Positions 1 to 10,128 of a stretch of 64,000 bases of DNA are shown piece by piece (positions within the stretch are counted from its first letter, which is position 1; each line of letters opens with the position of its first letter). The notes under the pieces are model-generated. The model did not search any database and was not told the origin of the DNA. It worked only from the letters and a program-made list of their open reading frames with translations. The position numbers were made by a program, and so were the translations under genes. The stretch covers positions 1-64,000 of the forward strand of contig NZ_AUHD01000012.1 in the NCBI RefSeq assembly GCF_000423005.1, in the 5' to 3' direction. This stretch comes from Gelidibacter mesophilus DSM 14095 (GTDB lineage Bacteria; Bacteroidota; Bacteroidia; Flavobacteriales; Flavobacteriaceae).

Positions 1-155
1 GGAAGGGATAAGCGCTGAAAGCATATAAGCGCGAAACCCACCACAAGATGAGATTTCTTTAAAGGGCCGTGGAAGATGACCACGTTGATAGGCCATAGGT
101 GTAAGGGCAGTAATGTCGGAGCCGAGTGGTACTAATAGCCCATAGGCTTATTGTA
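1..155 (+). rRNA. 23S ribosomal RNA, 3' end (partial)
   Basis: The sequence matches the conserved last part of bacterial 23S rRNA, including the GTTGATAGGCC and GGTACTAATAGCCC segments of the 3' terminal domain. The 5' part lies outside the window. The 3' end is placed by aligning the terminal GGCTTA from memory with the E. coli end, so it may be off by a few bases. The 5S gene follows about 140 bases later, as in a normal 16S-23S-5S operon. Confidence 0.95.
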
Positions 156-195
156 CGCCTGTTTTTTAGTAGAGTACAAGTTTTTTATGTACAAT

Positions 196-285
196 GGCAG
201 TCACTGCCCTTTTTTCAATATGTCACGATATTTGTCACAGAGATCTGTGACGCTATGGGCAACAACGCTGTTGTTGCACCGTAGC
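196..285 (+). other. 23S-5S spacer with three stem structures
   Basis: The rRNA spacer holds three consecutive inverted repeats: GGCAG/CTGCC (196-208) followed by a T run, GTCACAG/CTGTGAC (234-251), and a longer stem from 252 to 285 in which GCTATGG pairs with CCGTAGC around an inner GCAACAAC/GTTGTTGC hairpin. Such stems in rRNA spacers usually serve processing of the precursor by RNase III-type cleavage; that role is inferred here. Confidence 0.5.
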
Positions 286-292
286 TATGACT

Positions 293-400
293 TAAGGTGG
301 TTATAGCGACGGGGCTCACCTCTTACCATTCCGAACAGAGTAGTTAAGCCCGTTTGCGCCGATGGTACTGCATCTCGTGGGAGAGTAGGTCGCCGCCTTT
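293..400 (+). rRNA. rrf: 5S ribosomal RNA
   Basis: This is a complete 5S rRNA. The terminal stem pairs AAGGTGG at the 5' end with CCGCCTT at the 3' end, and the conserved core ATTCCGAACAGAG and GGGAGAGTAGGTCGCCGCC are present. Length (about 108 nt) is normal for Bacteroidota. It is the last gene of the rRNA operon and is followed at once by a strong terminator. Confidence 0.95.
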
Positions 401-407
401 TTTTGAG

Positions 408-441
408 AGTCCCTTCATGGCAACATGGAGGGACTTTTTTT
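408..441 (+). terminator. rRNA operon terminator
   Basis: A 12-bp stem (408-419 with 424-435, one G-T pair) closes a GCAA tetraloop, which is of the stable GNRA class, and runs into seven T residues. It lies directly behind 5S rRNA and is a classic intrinsic terminator. Confidence 0.92.
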
Positions 442-839
442 GTTTGTAGGGGTCAGGGGCGTCATTGTTATTGACCTAGTTTATGTTTTTTTAAAATAAA
501 GAATGCTGCGCTCTAGTGTTTCCTATACTTTGCCAAGCCCTTATACAATATAATGATGCACTTATGTTCCTGGTTACACAATGGGAATAAGATGAAACTA
601 CGGTTGAAGGCAAACATAATAATATTTACAACTCGTTTAATTCGTTATTAATTTTCAGCTTTGAGCCAACAGATTGCAGTAGTCAGGGTAATGCTATTAG
701 GGTACGGGTTTTACAAATGACGAATCATTTGACAAAGAATAACTAATTTCAGTTTCCAGTAGAATGAGAATTCTATATAACTGGTCATTTTAGACTTTGC
801 CACCTCTAACTTTGTAAATTAACATTCTTTTGAATTTCT
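442..839. other. Intergenic stretch without recognisable gene
   Basis: About 400 bases between the rRNA terminator and the DUF6095-like gene. I see no tRNA, no convincing open frame and no clear repeat in it. Confidence 0.5.
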
Positions 840-1070
840 TTAATCTTGGAATAAACTTTGTACAATAATATAAATACCGCGAAAAAGGAAAAAAATTGCC
901 GCGAGACATGCTGTAATCGCGATAATTAAGATAAGGAGATAAGTTGATTTGTCCTGATTGCTGAATGCAAGGTGAAGTAGTGTTGGTCCTAAAAACATTA
1001 GCACTAGACATATTCCTAAGTTTTTAATGCCTTTGACCAATACGTTTTTGTTTGTGCGTTTCGTTTCCAT
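840..1070 (-). CDS. Small two-helix membrane protein, DUF6095 type
   Basis: A 76-residue protein with a basic N-terminus (METKRTNKN) and two strongly hydrophobic segments at about residues 14-35 and 42-66. The pattern of a first helix ending in FLGPTLLHLAF, then NQD and a second helix, agrees with what I remember of the DUF6095 family of flavobacteria, whose function is unknown. It should sit in the inner membrane. The gene stands alone between the rRNA operon and the DUF4249 gene. An overlapping frame (790-1011, same strand) has no family features and is a shadow. Recognition rests on memory of the family, so the family name is moderately certain and the function is not known. Confidence 0.65.
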   Translation of the reverse strand: METKRTNKNVLVKGIKNLGICLVLMFLGPTLLHLAFSNQDKSTYLLILIIAITACLAAIFFLFRGIYIIVQSLFQD

Positions 1071-1475
1071 CTTTATAATTTTGATGTGTTGACCTTAAGT
1101 CTTTAAAGTCTATTTTAATCCATCCATAACCTATGTAATTCAGAACATGAGATGTTGAGATATCTTTTTCCGAGACAATTAATCAATTTCGGAATGGGTG
1201 CTATCATTCAATTTATCAGGTGTATTTGATAGACAAATGGATATGGCTTTCTTTACGTAGTGTTATTGATGAACACATTCGCCACAGTTGTTTTTATCCA
1301 TCGATTATGCATTCAGATTATCCCGTCAAATGGGATTGAATAGCAGTGATCAAAAATACGAATTTTAGTTCATTGGACCTGCTCTAATGTATAATGGATA
1401 CTGATCTAAAATATATGATTCTCATTGGTTTCAAACGTTTCACCGAATATCAATTGAGACGATGATTAAACTCTT
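1071..1475. other. Intergenic stretch without recognisable gene
   Basis: About 400 bases between the 3' end of the DUF4249 gene and the start of the small membrane gene. No open frame of useful length, repeat or RNA gene could be supported. Confidence 0.4.
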
Positions 1476-2291
1476 TTATTGAATCGTATAAATGATCTCC
1501 GATACTTCGGAAAGTCTAAAATAGCCCAACGGAAAATTGGCAGGATTTGTTTGATTTACGCAATTTCCTCTCACTGTAGCGGGCTGCGTTTCAAAAGGAC
1601 CACCACCTGCATCACTATTTTGCTGAAGCAAAATAAACATGTAATTATAGAAACGTTCAGAAATTCCATAATTTCTAATGATTACTTGATCCCCCACTGT
1701 TAGATCCTCATTTGAATAAAAACCAAATATCTCATTGCCGTTAGTATACCGATCCTCGTAAACCGAAAGGGCCGAATTATACGGAATATCGCTACTAAAT
1801 TCAAATAAATAAAAGTTTGTTTCATCCGCAGGATCTGTATAGTAAGCTTTCAATTCAATCTCGTCGCCAGAAAAGCCTCCCTCCGAATTTTGTTCAACAT
1901 AATCTAATGGAGCGACAGATTTAAGGGTTTCTGTGGCTATAAAAACTTCATCGTTATAAGTTACTTTAAGCGTATAGGAATGGTCAACGACGGGCTTAAA
2001 AGTGTTATTTCTATAAATCCCATTATTACCGTCCTCAATGAATTTAAAAATCATGTTGTCTTGATCTGTTATTATAATGGTTGCCCCAGTTGCTGGTGGT
2101 ATGGTATCATCAAAGTAAGGTGCTGTGAGACTTAACTTGATTGCTTGCTGATTTCCTGCAGAATCTTTTAGCCAATTTATGGAAGCTTCAATGACCAGTT
2201 TGGGTTCGGCACTATTGAGGTCTATATCAATAACATCTTCACATGAGGTTTGAAGAAGTAGAATACAGACTAGAAACATGTATATTCTCAT
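1476..2291 (-). CDS. DUF4249 outer-membrane lipoprotein, partner of the TonB receptor
   Basis: A 271-residue protein starting with a lipoprotein signal peptide; the lipobox is LLLQTSC with Cys17 as the lipidation site, followed by the typical EDVIDIDL segment seen at the mature start of DUF4249 proteins. The remainder is predicted beta-rich and secreted. The gene begins 3 bases after the stop of the upstream TonB-dependent receptor (2295-4670) and is surely co-transcribed with it. DUF4249 proteins in Bacteroidota are regularly encoded next to such receptors in place of a SusD lipoprotein, which suggests a role in capturing or handing over the substrate at the cell surface. The substrate is not apparent: no hydrolase, peptidase or regulator gene lies nearby. 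Confidence 0.85.
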   Translation of the reverse strand: MRIYMFLVCILLLQTSCEDVIDIDLNSAEPKLVIEASINWLKDSAGNQQAIKLSLTAPYFDDTIPPATGATIIITDQDNMIFKFIEDGNNGIYRNNTFKPVVDHSYTLKVTYNDEVFIATETLKSVAPLDYVEQNSEGGFSGDEIELKAYYTDPADETNFYLFEFSSDIPYNSALSVYEDRYTNGNEIFGFYSNEDLTVGDQVIIRNYGISERFYNYMFILLQQNSDAGGGPFETQPATVRGNCVNQTNPANFPLGYFRLSEVSEIIYTIQ

Positions 2292-2294
2292 GGT

Positions 2295-4670
2295 TTAAAA
2301 TTTGAAATTGTATGAAATTGATGGGATAATTCCAAAAAGCGCTAATCTTAACGCCTCGTTTGCACCAGTATCCTGATTTTCCTTAAAGGCTATGGTGGAT
2401 GCGTTTTTGCGACTATATACGTTATATATACCAAAAACCCATTCGCCCCTCCATCTTTTGCTTGAATTCGGATTTGGATTGAAATTAGCAGAAATATCCA
2501 AACGGTGATAATTGGTTAATCGGCTTGAGTTTCTTGCTTCATAATTTGGGATGGTCATGCCGTTATAGTCGTATTGACCATTAGGAAATGTGGCAGGTTG
2601 TCCGGTTTGAAATATGAAATTACTACTAAAACTCCATTTTTTATTCCATTCATAACTTGAGGTTATAGAAATGTCATGAGTTTTGTCGTAGGGTGTATTG
2701 TACCAGTTTCCATTATTAATACCCGTTTCAATTGGGGTTCTACCGGGAGTCTGTTGTTCTGATTTTGAAAGCGTATAGGCAACCCATCCTTTTAAGCGCC
2801 CTTCATTCTTACGGAATAAAACTTCCAATCCGTAGGCTCTTGCTTTTCCATTTAAGATAACTTGTTCGATGGCATCATTGGCTATAAGGTTAGCACCATC
2901 TATATAATCTATTCTATTTTGAATATCCTTATAAAAAGTTTCTATTTCCAAAGAATAGATATTCTCCTTAAACGTCTTAAAATACCCTATAGCCACTTGA
3001 TCCAATAACTGAGGTTTAATATACTTCCCACTGGGGGCCCATACATCTAAAGGCGTAGGAGAGCTCGTATTGGAAAGCAGGTGTAAGTATTGGCTCATTC
3101 TATTATAACTTGCTTTAATAGAAGAATTATCATTAAGTTGGTAAGCTAAGGATAATCGCGGCTCCAAACTCATGAAGGATTCAATAACATCAGAGCGGTC
3201 ATAATTTGTGACACCTATTACTTGTGCTTTTTCGTAAATTTGAAGTTCTTCATTGAAGCTGACGGCGTGATCGTCTTCATAAATGTTCAATTCAGTTTGT
3301 CCCAGACGTTGAAAAGAACTAAGTCTTAATCCATAAGATACCGCAAATTTTGAACTCAATTGATGTTCCGCATCGATATACACGGCATTTTCGAAAGCGT
3401 ATTTTTTTATGAGATCGTATGGATTAATTCCTGAAGTTTCGGTTGTGGGTTTTATTTCTCCAGGATTAAAAGTGAGATAAAGACTGTTTAAACCGTATTC
3501 AAGCTTGAATTTAGATGAAATGTAATGTTTAAGATCATATTTGAGATTGAAGTTTTTTATTCCCGAAGTCCAATCGAATTCTACAAAATTTAATGCCAAC
3601 CCGTAATAGTAATCAGAATATATGAGAGACAAATTGGAGAATAACTTGTCAGAATACAGATGGTTCCATCGGAAATTTAAAACCGTATTCCCATAAGTGT
3701 TATCAAAACTATCAGATATTTGAAACACATCCCTACCAAAGTAACCAGAGAGATAAATGTTGTTATTTTGATTGATATTATAACTTATTTTGGTGTTCAG
3801 GTCATAAAAATAGGCTTTGCTGTCAAGATCAAATAAAGGAAAGAACAAATGGGCATAACTTGAGCGTCCACCGAATAAAAATGACCCTTTTTCCTTTACA
3901 ATGGGACCTTCGGCCAATAACCTGCTGGAAACAATTCCTATCCCACCATTTAAATGGTACTCATTACTGTTTCCTTCTTTTTGATAGATATCCAAAACTG
4001 AGGATACGCGACCTCCGTATTTGGCCGGAATACCACCCTTAAAAAGTTTCAAGTCCTTAATTGCATCAGGATTGAACACTGAGAACAATCCGAAAAGATG
4101 TGAGGAGTTAAAAATAGTGGCCTCGTCCAAAAGAATTAAGTTCTGATCTGCTGCACCACCTCTCACGTTAAATCCAGATGATCCTTCTCCTGCATTACTC
4201 ACCCCTGGAAGGAGGGTAATTGATTTGATGACATCCACTTCACCCAGGACTACTGGCATCTGCTTGATGGTATTTATAGAAAGGGAATTAACACTCATTT
4301 GAGGTTTTCGAATGTTCAATTTCTCCACATTTTCAGTAATGACAATTTCATCCAAACTTTCGGTGGATTCCGTAAGTTTGAAATTGAGCACTTTATCTTC
4401 ATCAATGGTAATCGTTTCAGAAATACTGTTAAAACCTAAATAACTGATTTGATAATTATAAGTGCCTTTCGCTAGAGTTATGGAAAAGAATCCATATTCA
4501 TTGGTGATGGTACCAGTTTGGAGTTCTGGAAAGATGATATTCACCCCAATTAAGGTCTCATTACTGCGCTCATCTGTAATTTTACCGCTAAGCGTAAATT
4601 TCTCCTGTGCAGAAAAATAGAGTGGCAAACATAACACTAGCCATAACGCCACCTTCAATTTTTTGGTCAT
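2295..4670 (-). CDS. TonB-dependent receptor with carboxypeptidase-like N-domain
   Basis: A 791-residue outer-membrane receptor. A signal peptide (residues 1-21, ending FSAQ) precedes a CarboxypepD_reg-like beta-sandwich (about 24-110, with the GKITDERSNETLIGVNI start), a plug domain (about 120-235, with the NVRGG motif and LFKGGIPAKYGG) and a 22-strand-type barrel to the C-terminus, which ends in F like most outer-membrane barrels. It should import a bound ligand using TonB-ExbBD energy. It is the first gene of a two-gene operon with the DUF4249 lipoprotein. Length is shorter than typical SusC proteins (about 1000), fitting the DUF4249-linked class rather than a SusC/SusD glycan system. The ligand cannot be told from the sequence. 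Confidence 0.92.
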   Translation of the reverse strand: MTKKLKVALWLVLCLPLYFSAQEKFTLSGKITDERSNETLIGVNIIFPELQTGTITNEYGFFSITLAKGTYNYQISYLGFNSISETITIDEDKVLNFKLTESTESLDEIVITENVEKLNIRKPQMSVNSLSINTIKQMPVVLGEVDVIKSITLLPGVSNAGEGSSGFNVRGGAADQNLILLDEATIFNSSHLFGLFSVFNPDAIKDLKLFKGGIPAKYGGRVSSVLDIYQKEGNSNEYHLNGGIGIVSSRLLAEGPIVKEKGSFLFGGRSSYAHLFFPLFDLDSKAYFYDLNTKISYNINQNNNIYLSGYFGRDVFQISDSFDNTYGNTVLNFRWNHLYSDKLFSNLSLIYSDYYYGLALNFVEFDWTSGIKNFNLKYDLKHYISSKFKLEYGLNSLYLTFNPGEIKPTTETSGINPYDLIKKYAFENAVYIDAEHQLSSKFAVSYGLRLSSFQRLGQTELNIYEDDHAVSFNEELQIYEKAQVIGVTNYDRSDVIESFMSLEPRLSLAYQLNDNSSIKASYNRMSQYLHLLSNTSSPTPLDVWAPSGKYIKPQLLDQVAIGYFKTFKENIYSLEIETFYKDIQNRIDYIDGANLIANDAIEQVILNGKARAYGLEVLFRKNEGRLKGWVAYTLSKSEQQTPGRTPIETGINNGNWYNTPYDKTHDISITSSYEWNKKWSFSSNFIFQTGQPATFPNGQYDYNGMTIPNYEARNSSRLTNYHRLDISANFNPNPNSSKRWRGEWVFGIYNVYSRKNASTIAFKENQDTGANEALRLALFGIIPSISYNFKF

Positions 4671-4693
4671 CTACAATTTTTCATTAAAAATAA

Positions 4694-4722
4694 AAAAAGC
4701 TCCTCGATAAAAGGAGCTTTTT
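4694..4722 (-). terminator. Terminator of the isocitrate dehydrogenase gene
   Basis: An 11-bp inverted repeat (4694-4704 with 4712-4722, core AGCTCCT/AGGAGCT, 7-base loop). Read on the minus strand it ends in a T run, 67 bases after the icd stop codon. The A/T-symmetric arms make it partly bidirectional. Confidence 0.85.
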
Positions 4723-4788
4723 GTGTTAATTTTGTTTAATTGTTTCTAATTAATTTTAAACAAAACAAGATGTTATCCTCTATATATG

Positions 4789-7038
<2,250 letters not shown>

Positions 7039-7066
7039 TTAAAAGTTTGGCCCAATTTAGGCTGTG

Positions 7067-7074
7067 CAAATATA
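7067..7074 (-). promoter_or_regulatory. -7 promoter element before icd
   Basis: The minus strand reads TATATTTG, a match to the Bacteroidota -7 consensus TAnnTTTG, 50 bases before the icd start. No clear TTTG -33 element is seen at the usual 19-23 base spacing, so this is a candidate only. Confidence 0.5.
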
Positions 7075-7114
7075 CGAAATTGAGTTTAGCATATAAAACT
7101 GAAAACGCATGCAA

Positions 7115-7687
7115 TTAAACAATATTGATTTGATGATGCTGCAATAAACCCAGAACGTTTTCTTTCGAGAATTTTGCCTTTGTAATGATATTGTTTTCGG
7201 GATTGATGTAAAAGTTTTCTGAAGTGGTCAAATCGGAACTTTTCAAATTGGTTTGTTCAAAAATGGCATGTTTGAAATCACAATGATCAAATAGTGAATT
7301 GCTGAAATTTGCTTCGGTAAAATTTACATGATTGAGATTGCAATGGAGGAAACTGGTTTGTTTGAGTTTTAATTTAAAGAATGAAGTGAATTGTAATTGG
7401 CACTTTGAAAAGGAAAGCGATAGCAAAAAAGGATTACAATCCTGAAACTGGAGCCCGATCAATTTACAGTCGGTAAAATTTGCTTCCCTAAAGACAGTAT
7501 GGCTGACATTGGCATTACTAAAATTGCAAGTATCAAAATGACATTCTATAAAATTGATGGAGGAGAGATCAACTCCTGTGAAATTACAATTGGTAAAGCT
7601 GCAGTTGTCATATTCAGCTTTTTTTAAGGAATGGACGGAAAAATCAGTATTATCAAAATTTTCCGAGTCTATTAAAGGTAGGATCAT
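7115..7687 (-). CDS. Pentapeptide-repeat protein
   Basis: About 190 residues made almost wholly of A(D/N)LXX-type pentapeptide repeats, such as CNFTG VDLSS INFIE CHFDT CNFSN ANVSH, with a central aromatic or leucine every fifth residue from about residue 14 to 150, followed by a short non-repeat tail. These repeats fold as a right-handed quadrilateral beta-helix. Many hydrophobic core positions are Phe, and Cys is unusually frequent. Some family members (Qnr, MfpA) protect DNA gyrase by mimicking DNA, but most chromosomal flavobacterial copies have no known role, and I do not assign one. The frame is open to 7723, but the start at 7687 (MILPLIDSENF) is preferred because the extra 12 residues do not fit the family; an ATG at 7696 is also possible. 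Confidence 0.85.
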   Translation of the reverse strand: MILPLIDSENFDNTDFSVHSLKKAEYDNCSFTNCNFTGVDLSSINFIECHFDTCNFSNANVSHTVFREANFTDCKLIGLQFQDCNPFLLSLSFSKCQLQFTSFFKLKLKQTSFLHCNLNHVNFTEANFSNSLFDHCDFKHAIFEQTNLKSSDLTTSENFYINPENNIITKAKFSKENVLGLLQHHQINIV

Positions 7688-7737
7688 GGATGGCATAAAG
7701 GGATAAAAGGCGAAGTTAAGCAAAGAATTTAAAAAAC

Positions 7738-7779
7738 AAAAGCCATATCATTGTAGCTAAACTACCTTGACATGGCTTT
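7738..7779 (-). terminator. Hairpin with T run upstream of the pentapeptide-repeat gene
   Basis: AAAGCCAT at 7739-7746 pairs with ATGGCTTT at 7772-7779, extended by TCA/TGA and GTAG/CTAC inner pairs. On the minus strand the stem is followed by TTTTGTTTTTT. It would stop transcripts that enter from the gene-poor stretch at 7780-8338. Confidence 0.5.
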
Positions 7780-7828
7780 CTTTGAAATAGTAACATGATC
7801 TAATTAGCATTCCTGCTAAATCAGCCGA

Positions 7829-8036
7829 CTAAAACTCACGCTTTACAATCGTCTTTTTCAATTCAAATTTTACTACTTCAGTAAAACATTCTCTAACTTT
7901 CAAAATGTATTGACCTGTTAGTGAAATGTTTCAGGGTATTGTTTTCTTGATGTTGTTCAATCGTGCGAATTGTTTTATCAATTGCAAAATCAAAAACATT
8001 GCTTCCTACCTTGATATTGACTTTCGTTGCTATCAT
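7829..8036 (-). pseudogene. Possible remnant of a decayed gene in a gene-poor gap
   Basis: The gap from 7780 to 8338 has no credible gene. On the minus strand two short overlapping frames have protein-like composition: one from an ATG at 8036 to a stop at 7893 (47 residues, starting MIATKVNIKVGSNVFDFAID) and one ending at 7829 whose last residues read LTGQYILKVRECF and then KKTIVKREF. They would form one product after a frame change near 7930. A terminator-like hairpin follows at 7738-7779, as if a transcription unit once ended here. I do not recognise the family, and chance is not excluded. Confidence 0.2.
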
Positions 8037-8338
8037 CTTTGGAAACTTTCAGCTTTTCTAGTTTCTACCTGTCTAAACATGCAGTACTTTTTAAAGCGTC
8101 ATGGTTTTTTATCTGAACACGTTTGCGAGTGACATTTTAAAGAACCTCAAAAAACAATCTTATAAAGAACGTTACTTTATACGATTAAAAATAAAATCAA
8201 TTTTTAAAGTTGAAACCAACCCAAAAGTTGTCTTTTATCGTTTTACTAAATTACAAAAAATATGTCCAACTTCCAAGGAATTCAAGTTGTTAGTTTTTAA
8301 CGGGTTATCAACGTGAGTTATTAACATTTGTTCATAAA

Positions 8339-8365
8339 AAAAGCCTTGATAACTTCAAGGCTTTT
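8339..8365 (-). terminator. Terminator of rplS
   Basis: An 11-bp stem (8339-8349 with 8355-8365, core GCCTTGA/TCAAGGC) with a 5-base loop, 22 bases after the rplS stop. The minus strand ends in a T run. Confidence 0.85.
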
Positions 8366-8387
8366 ATTAACTGTATGTTCAAGGATT

Positions 8388-8738
8388 CTATCCTCTTCTT
8401 TCTTTAATTCTTGCTTTCTTACCAGTAAGACCTCTAAAGTAGAAGATACGTGCGCGTCTCACTTTACCTTTTTTGTTGACTTCAATTTTTTGAAGTGCTG
8501 GAAGATTGATGGGGAAGATACGCTCTACACCAATTGTTCCTGACATTTTACGGATGGTAAACGTCTCTGAACTTCCAGAACCTTTACGTTGCAAAACAAC
8601 ACCTTTAAAGAACTGTGTACGTTTTTTTTCACCCTCTCTAATTTCGTAATACACTGTGATGGTATCACCTGCGCCGAATTGAGGATATTCTTTTTTTTCT
8701 ACAAATTCGTCCTGTACAAATTTTACTAAAGAATTCAT
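8388..8738 (-). CDS. rplS: Ribosomal protein L19
   Basis: A 116-residue protein with the L19 hallmarks: PQFGAGDTITVYYEIREGEK near residues 19-38, RTQFFKGVVLQRKGSG, TFTIRKMSGTIGVERIFP and the basic tail RRARIFYFRGLTGKKARIKE. L19 sits at the 30S-50S interface of the ribosome. The trmD gene lies upstream on the same strand, as in the common trmD-rplS pairing, but 275 bases apart and with a promoter between them, so L19 can be made independently. A good terminator follows. Confidence 0.98.
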   Translation of the reverse strand: MNSLVKFVQDEFVEKKEYPQFGAGDTITVYYEIREGEKKRTQFFKGVVLQRKGSGSSETFTIRKMSGTIGVERIFPINLPALQKIEVNKKGKVRRARIFYFRGLTGKKARIKERRG

Positions 8739-8810
8739 TTCTTTTAATTTTTAAGATTCATCCAAACCAACATTCACGTAAATCGTCAGAGGTTAATCTG
8801 AAATTGGATG

Positions 8811-8841
8811 CAAAAGTAAGGAATAATTAATAATTAACAAT
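8811..8841 (-). promoter_or_regulatory. Promoter of rplS (TTG-N20-TACTTTTG)
   Basis: Minus strand: -33 TTG at 8841-8839, 20-base spacer, -7 TACTTTTG at 8818-8811, a full match to the Bacteroidota housekeeping sigma consensus. It implies an mRNA leader of about 65-70 bases before the rplS start. The spacer is almost pure A/T. Confidence 0.75.
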
Positions 8842-9013
8842 TAAAAATTAATAATTTTAAATTCGAAATTTCAAGTTCCAAGTATTTTGTTTAATATTTA
8901 ATAAACGACAATTTCTAAATGAACGCACACCTGCGAGAGAAAGGGTAAACGGTTACTAATAAATTTTATTAAAAACTGGGACTGATTACTGCATCTTAAG
9001 ACTTAAAAAAGAA

Positions 9014-9691
9014 CTAATCTTTCAATAAATCAGGTCTTCTGTTCTGTGTATGCTTATAAGCTTCATCTTCGCGCCATTTTTCTATATTTGCAAAGTGGCC
9101 AGTAAACAAAATCTCTGGTACTTTCATCCCTTTATATTCTCTTGGTTTTGTATAAATGGGAGGAGCCAACAAATTGTCTTGAAAGGAATCTGTCAATGCC
9201 GACGTCTCATTTCCTAAAACACCTGGAATTAGTCGGATTACCGCATCACATAATACAGCCGCGCCCAATTCACCGCCAGAAAGGACATAATCGCCAATTG
9301 AAATTTCTTTGGTGATGAGCAAATCTCTTACGCGTTGGTCCACGCCTTTATAATGTCCACAAAGGATAATGATGTTTTCCTTTATCGATAAGGTGTTGGC
9401 GATGCGCTGATTCAACGTGTTCCCATCGGGGGTCATGTAGATCACTTCGTCATAATCGCGCTCTGCTTTTAACTTCGAGATACATTTGTCTATAGGTTCA
9501 ATCATCATGACCATACCTGCTCCGCCACCAAATTGTGTGTCGTCAATAGATTTGTACCGGTCAGTCGTATAATCTCTTAAATTATGAAAATGGACTTCAA
9601 CTAAGCCAGCATCAATGGCGCGTTTTAATATGGAGGCTTCAAATGGGCTTTTTAAAAGTTCTGGTAAAACAGTAATGATATCTATACGCAT
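9014..9691 (-). CDS. trmD: tRNA (guanine-N1-)-methyltransferase TrmD
   Basis: A 225-residue SPOUT-class methyltransferase that makes m1G37 in tRNAs reading CNN codons and so prevents +1 frameshifting (EC 2.1.1.228). The start [25 protein letters not shown], the [12 protein letters not shown] motif and the deep-knot segment [14 protein letters not shown] followed by [15 protein letters not shown] are all present. Length is normal. It lies upstream of rplS on the same strand. A near-consensus -7 element (CATCTTTG, minus strand, 9931-9938) lies about 240 bases upstream, so the leader would be long if that element is used. Confidence 0.97.
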   Translation of the reverse strand: MRIDIITVLPELLKSPFEASILKRAIDAGLVEVHFHNLRDYTTDRYKSIDDTQFGGGAGMVMMIEPIDKCISKLKAERDYDEVIYMTPDGNTLNQRIANTLSIKENIIILCGHYKGVDQRVRDLLITKEISIGDYVLSGGELGAAVLCDAVIRLIPGVLGNETSALTDSFQDNLLAPPIYTKPREYKGMKVPEILFTGHFANIEKWREDEAYKHTQNRRPDLLKD

Positions 9692-10128
9692 GGTGTTTAG
9701 TTTATACTCGAGCAGGGTTCAATGGATTATTAAAGAACTCTGCAAGTCTTCTTAAAGTGTATTTGAGTTGTTTTCAAAGCTTATCATTAGAGTACTCTTT
9801 AACACGAAATTACTTTCGCAAGGGCTAAAAGGAGTTTTATTATAGTGATCTGTACCATATCGCTTTTCTAAAGTTATAAACAGAACTTATTCAATAGGTA
9901 AAATGGAAACGGCCTTGTTCAAATACTTTGCAAAGATGCGAAAAAAAGTATTCAGTCCTCAGTTCTCGTCCTTCAGTCTTTAGGTTTCATTTGACATTTT
10001 TAAGACCTGGAGGAATAGGAGAGGTTTGTCGAATTTAAAGGCTTCTGAAAACTCTGCCGGAATTCGTGTGAACAATCGTAATCAGTACAAAAAAAAATCT
10101 GCAAAATTAATTGCAGATTTTTAATGCT
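9692..10128. other. Intergenic stretch with degenerate CAGTCT/CAGTTCTC repeats
   Basis: About 440 bases before trmD with no open frame worth calling. Near 9951-9981 the sequence is a run of near-repeats (TTCAGTCCTCAGTTCTC, then CCTTCAGTCTTT), and CTTTGCAAAG at 9926-9935 is a perfect 10-base palindrome. Low-order repeats of this sort also occur at 40124-40152 and 57718-57768. Confidence 0.45.
10093..10122 (-). terminator. Terminator after the coiled-coil membrane protein gene
   Basis: A 12-bp perfect stem (10093-10104 with 10111-10122, core ATCTGCAA/TTGCAGAT), a 6-base loop and a T run on the minus strand, just behind the stop at 10129. Confidence 0.88.

Noticed and set aside
790-1011. Minus-strand frame overlapping the DUF6095-like gene
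   Set aside because: It overlaps a recognisable membrane protein gene and has no signature of its own.
7926-8316. Two plus-strand frames of about 70 codons in the gap before rplS
   Set aside because: Composition is not protein-like, they overlap each other and match no family I know; the minus strand looks a better candidate for a remnant.
8300-8328. TTATCAACG and TTATTAACA as possible DnaA boxes
   Set aside because: Only two imperfect sites; no cluster and no unwinding element beside them. Not enough to claim an origin.
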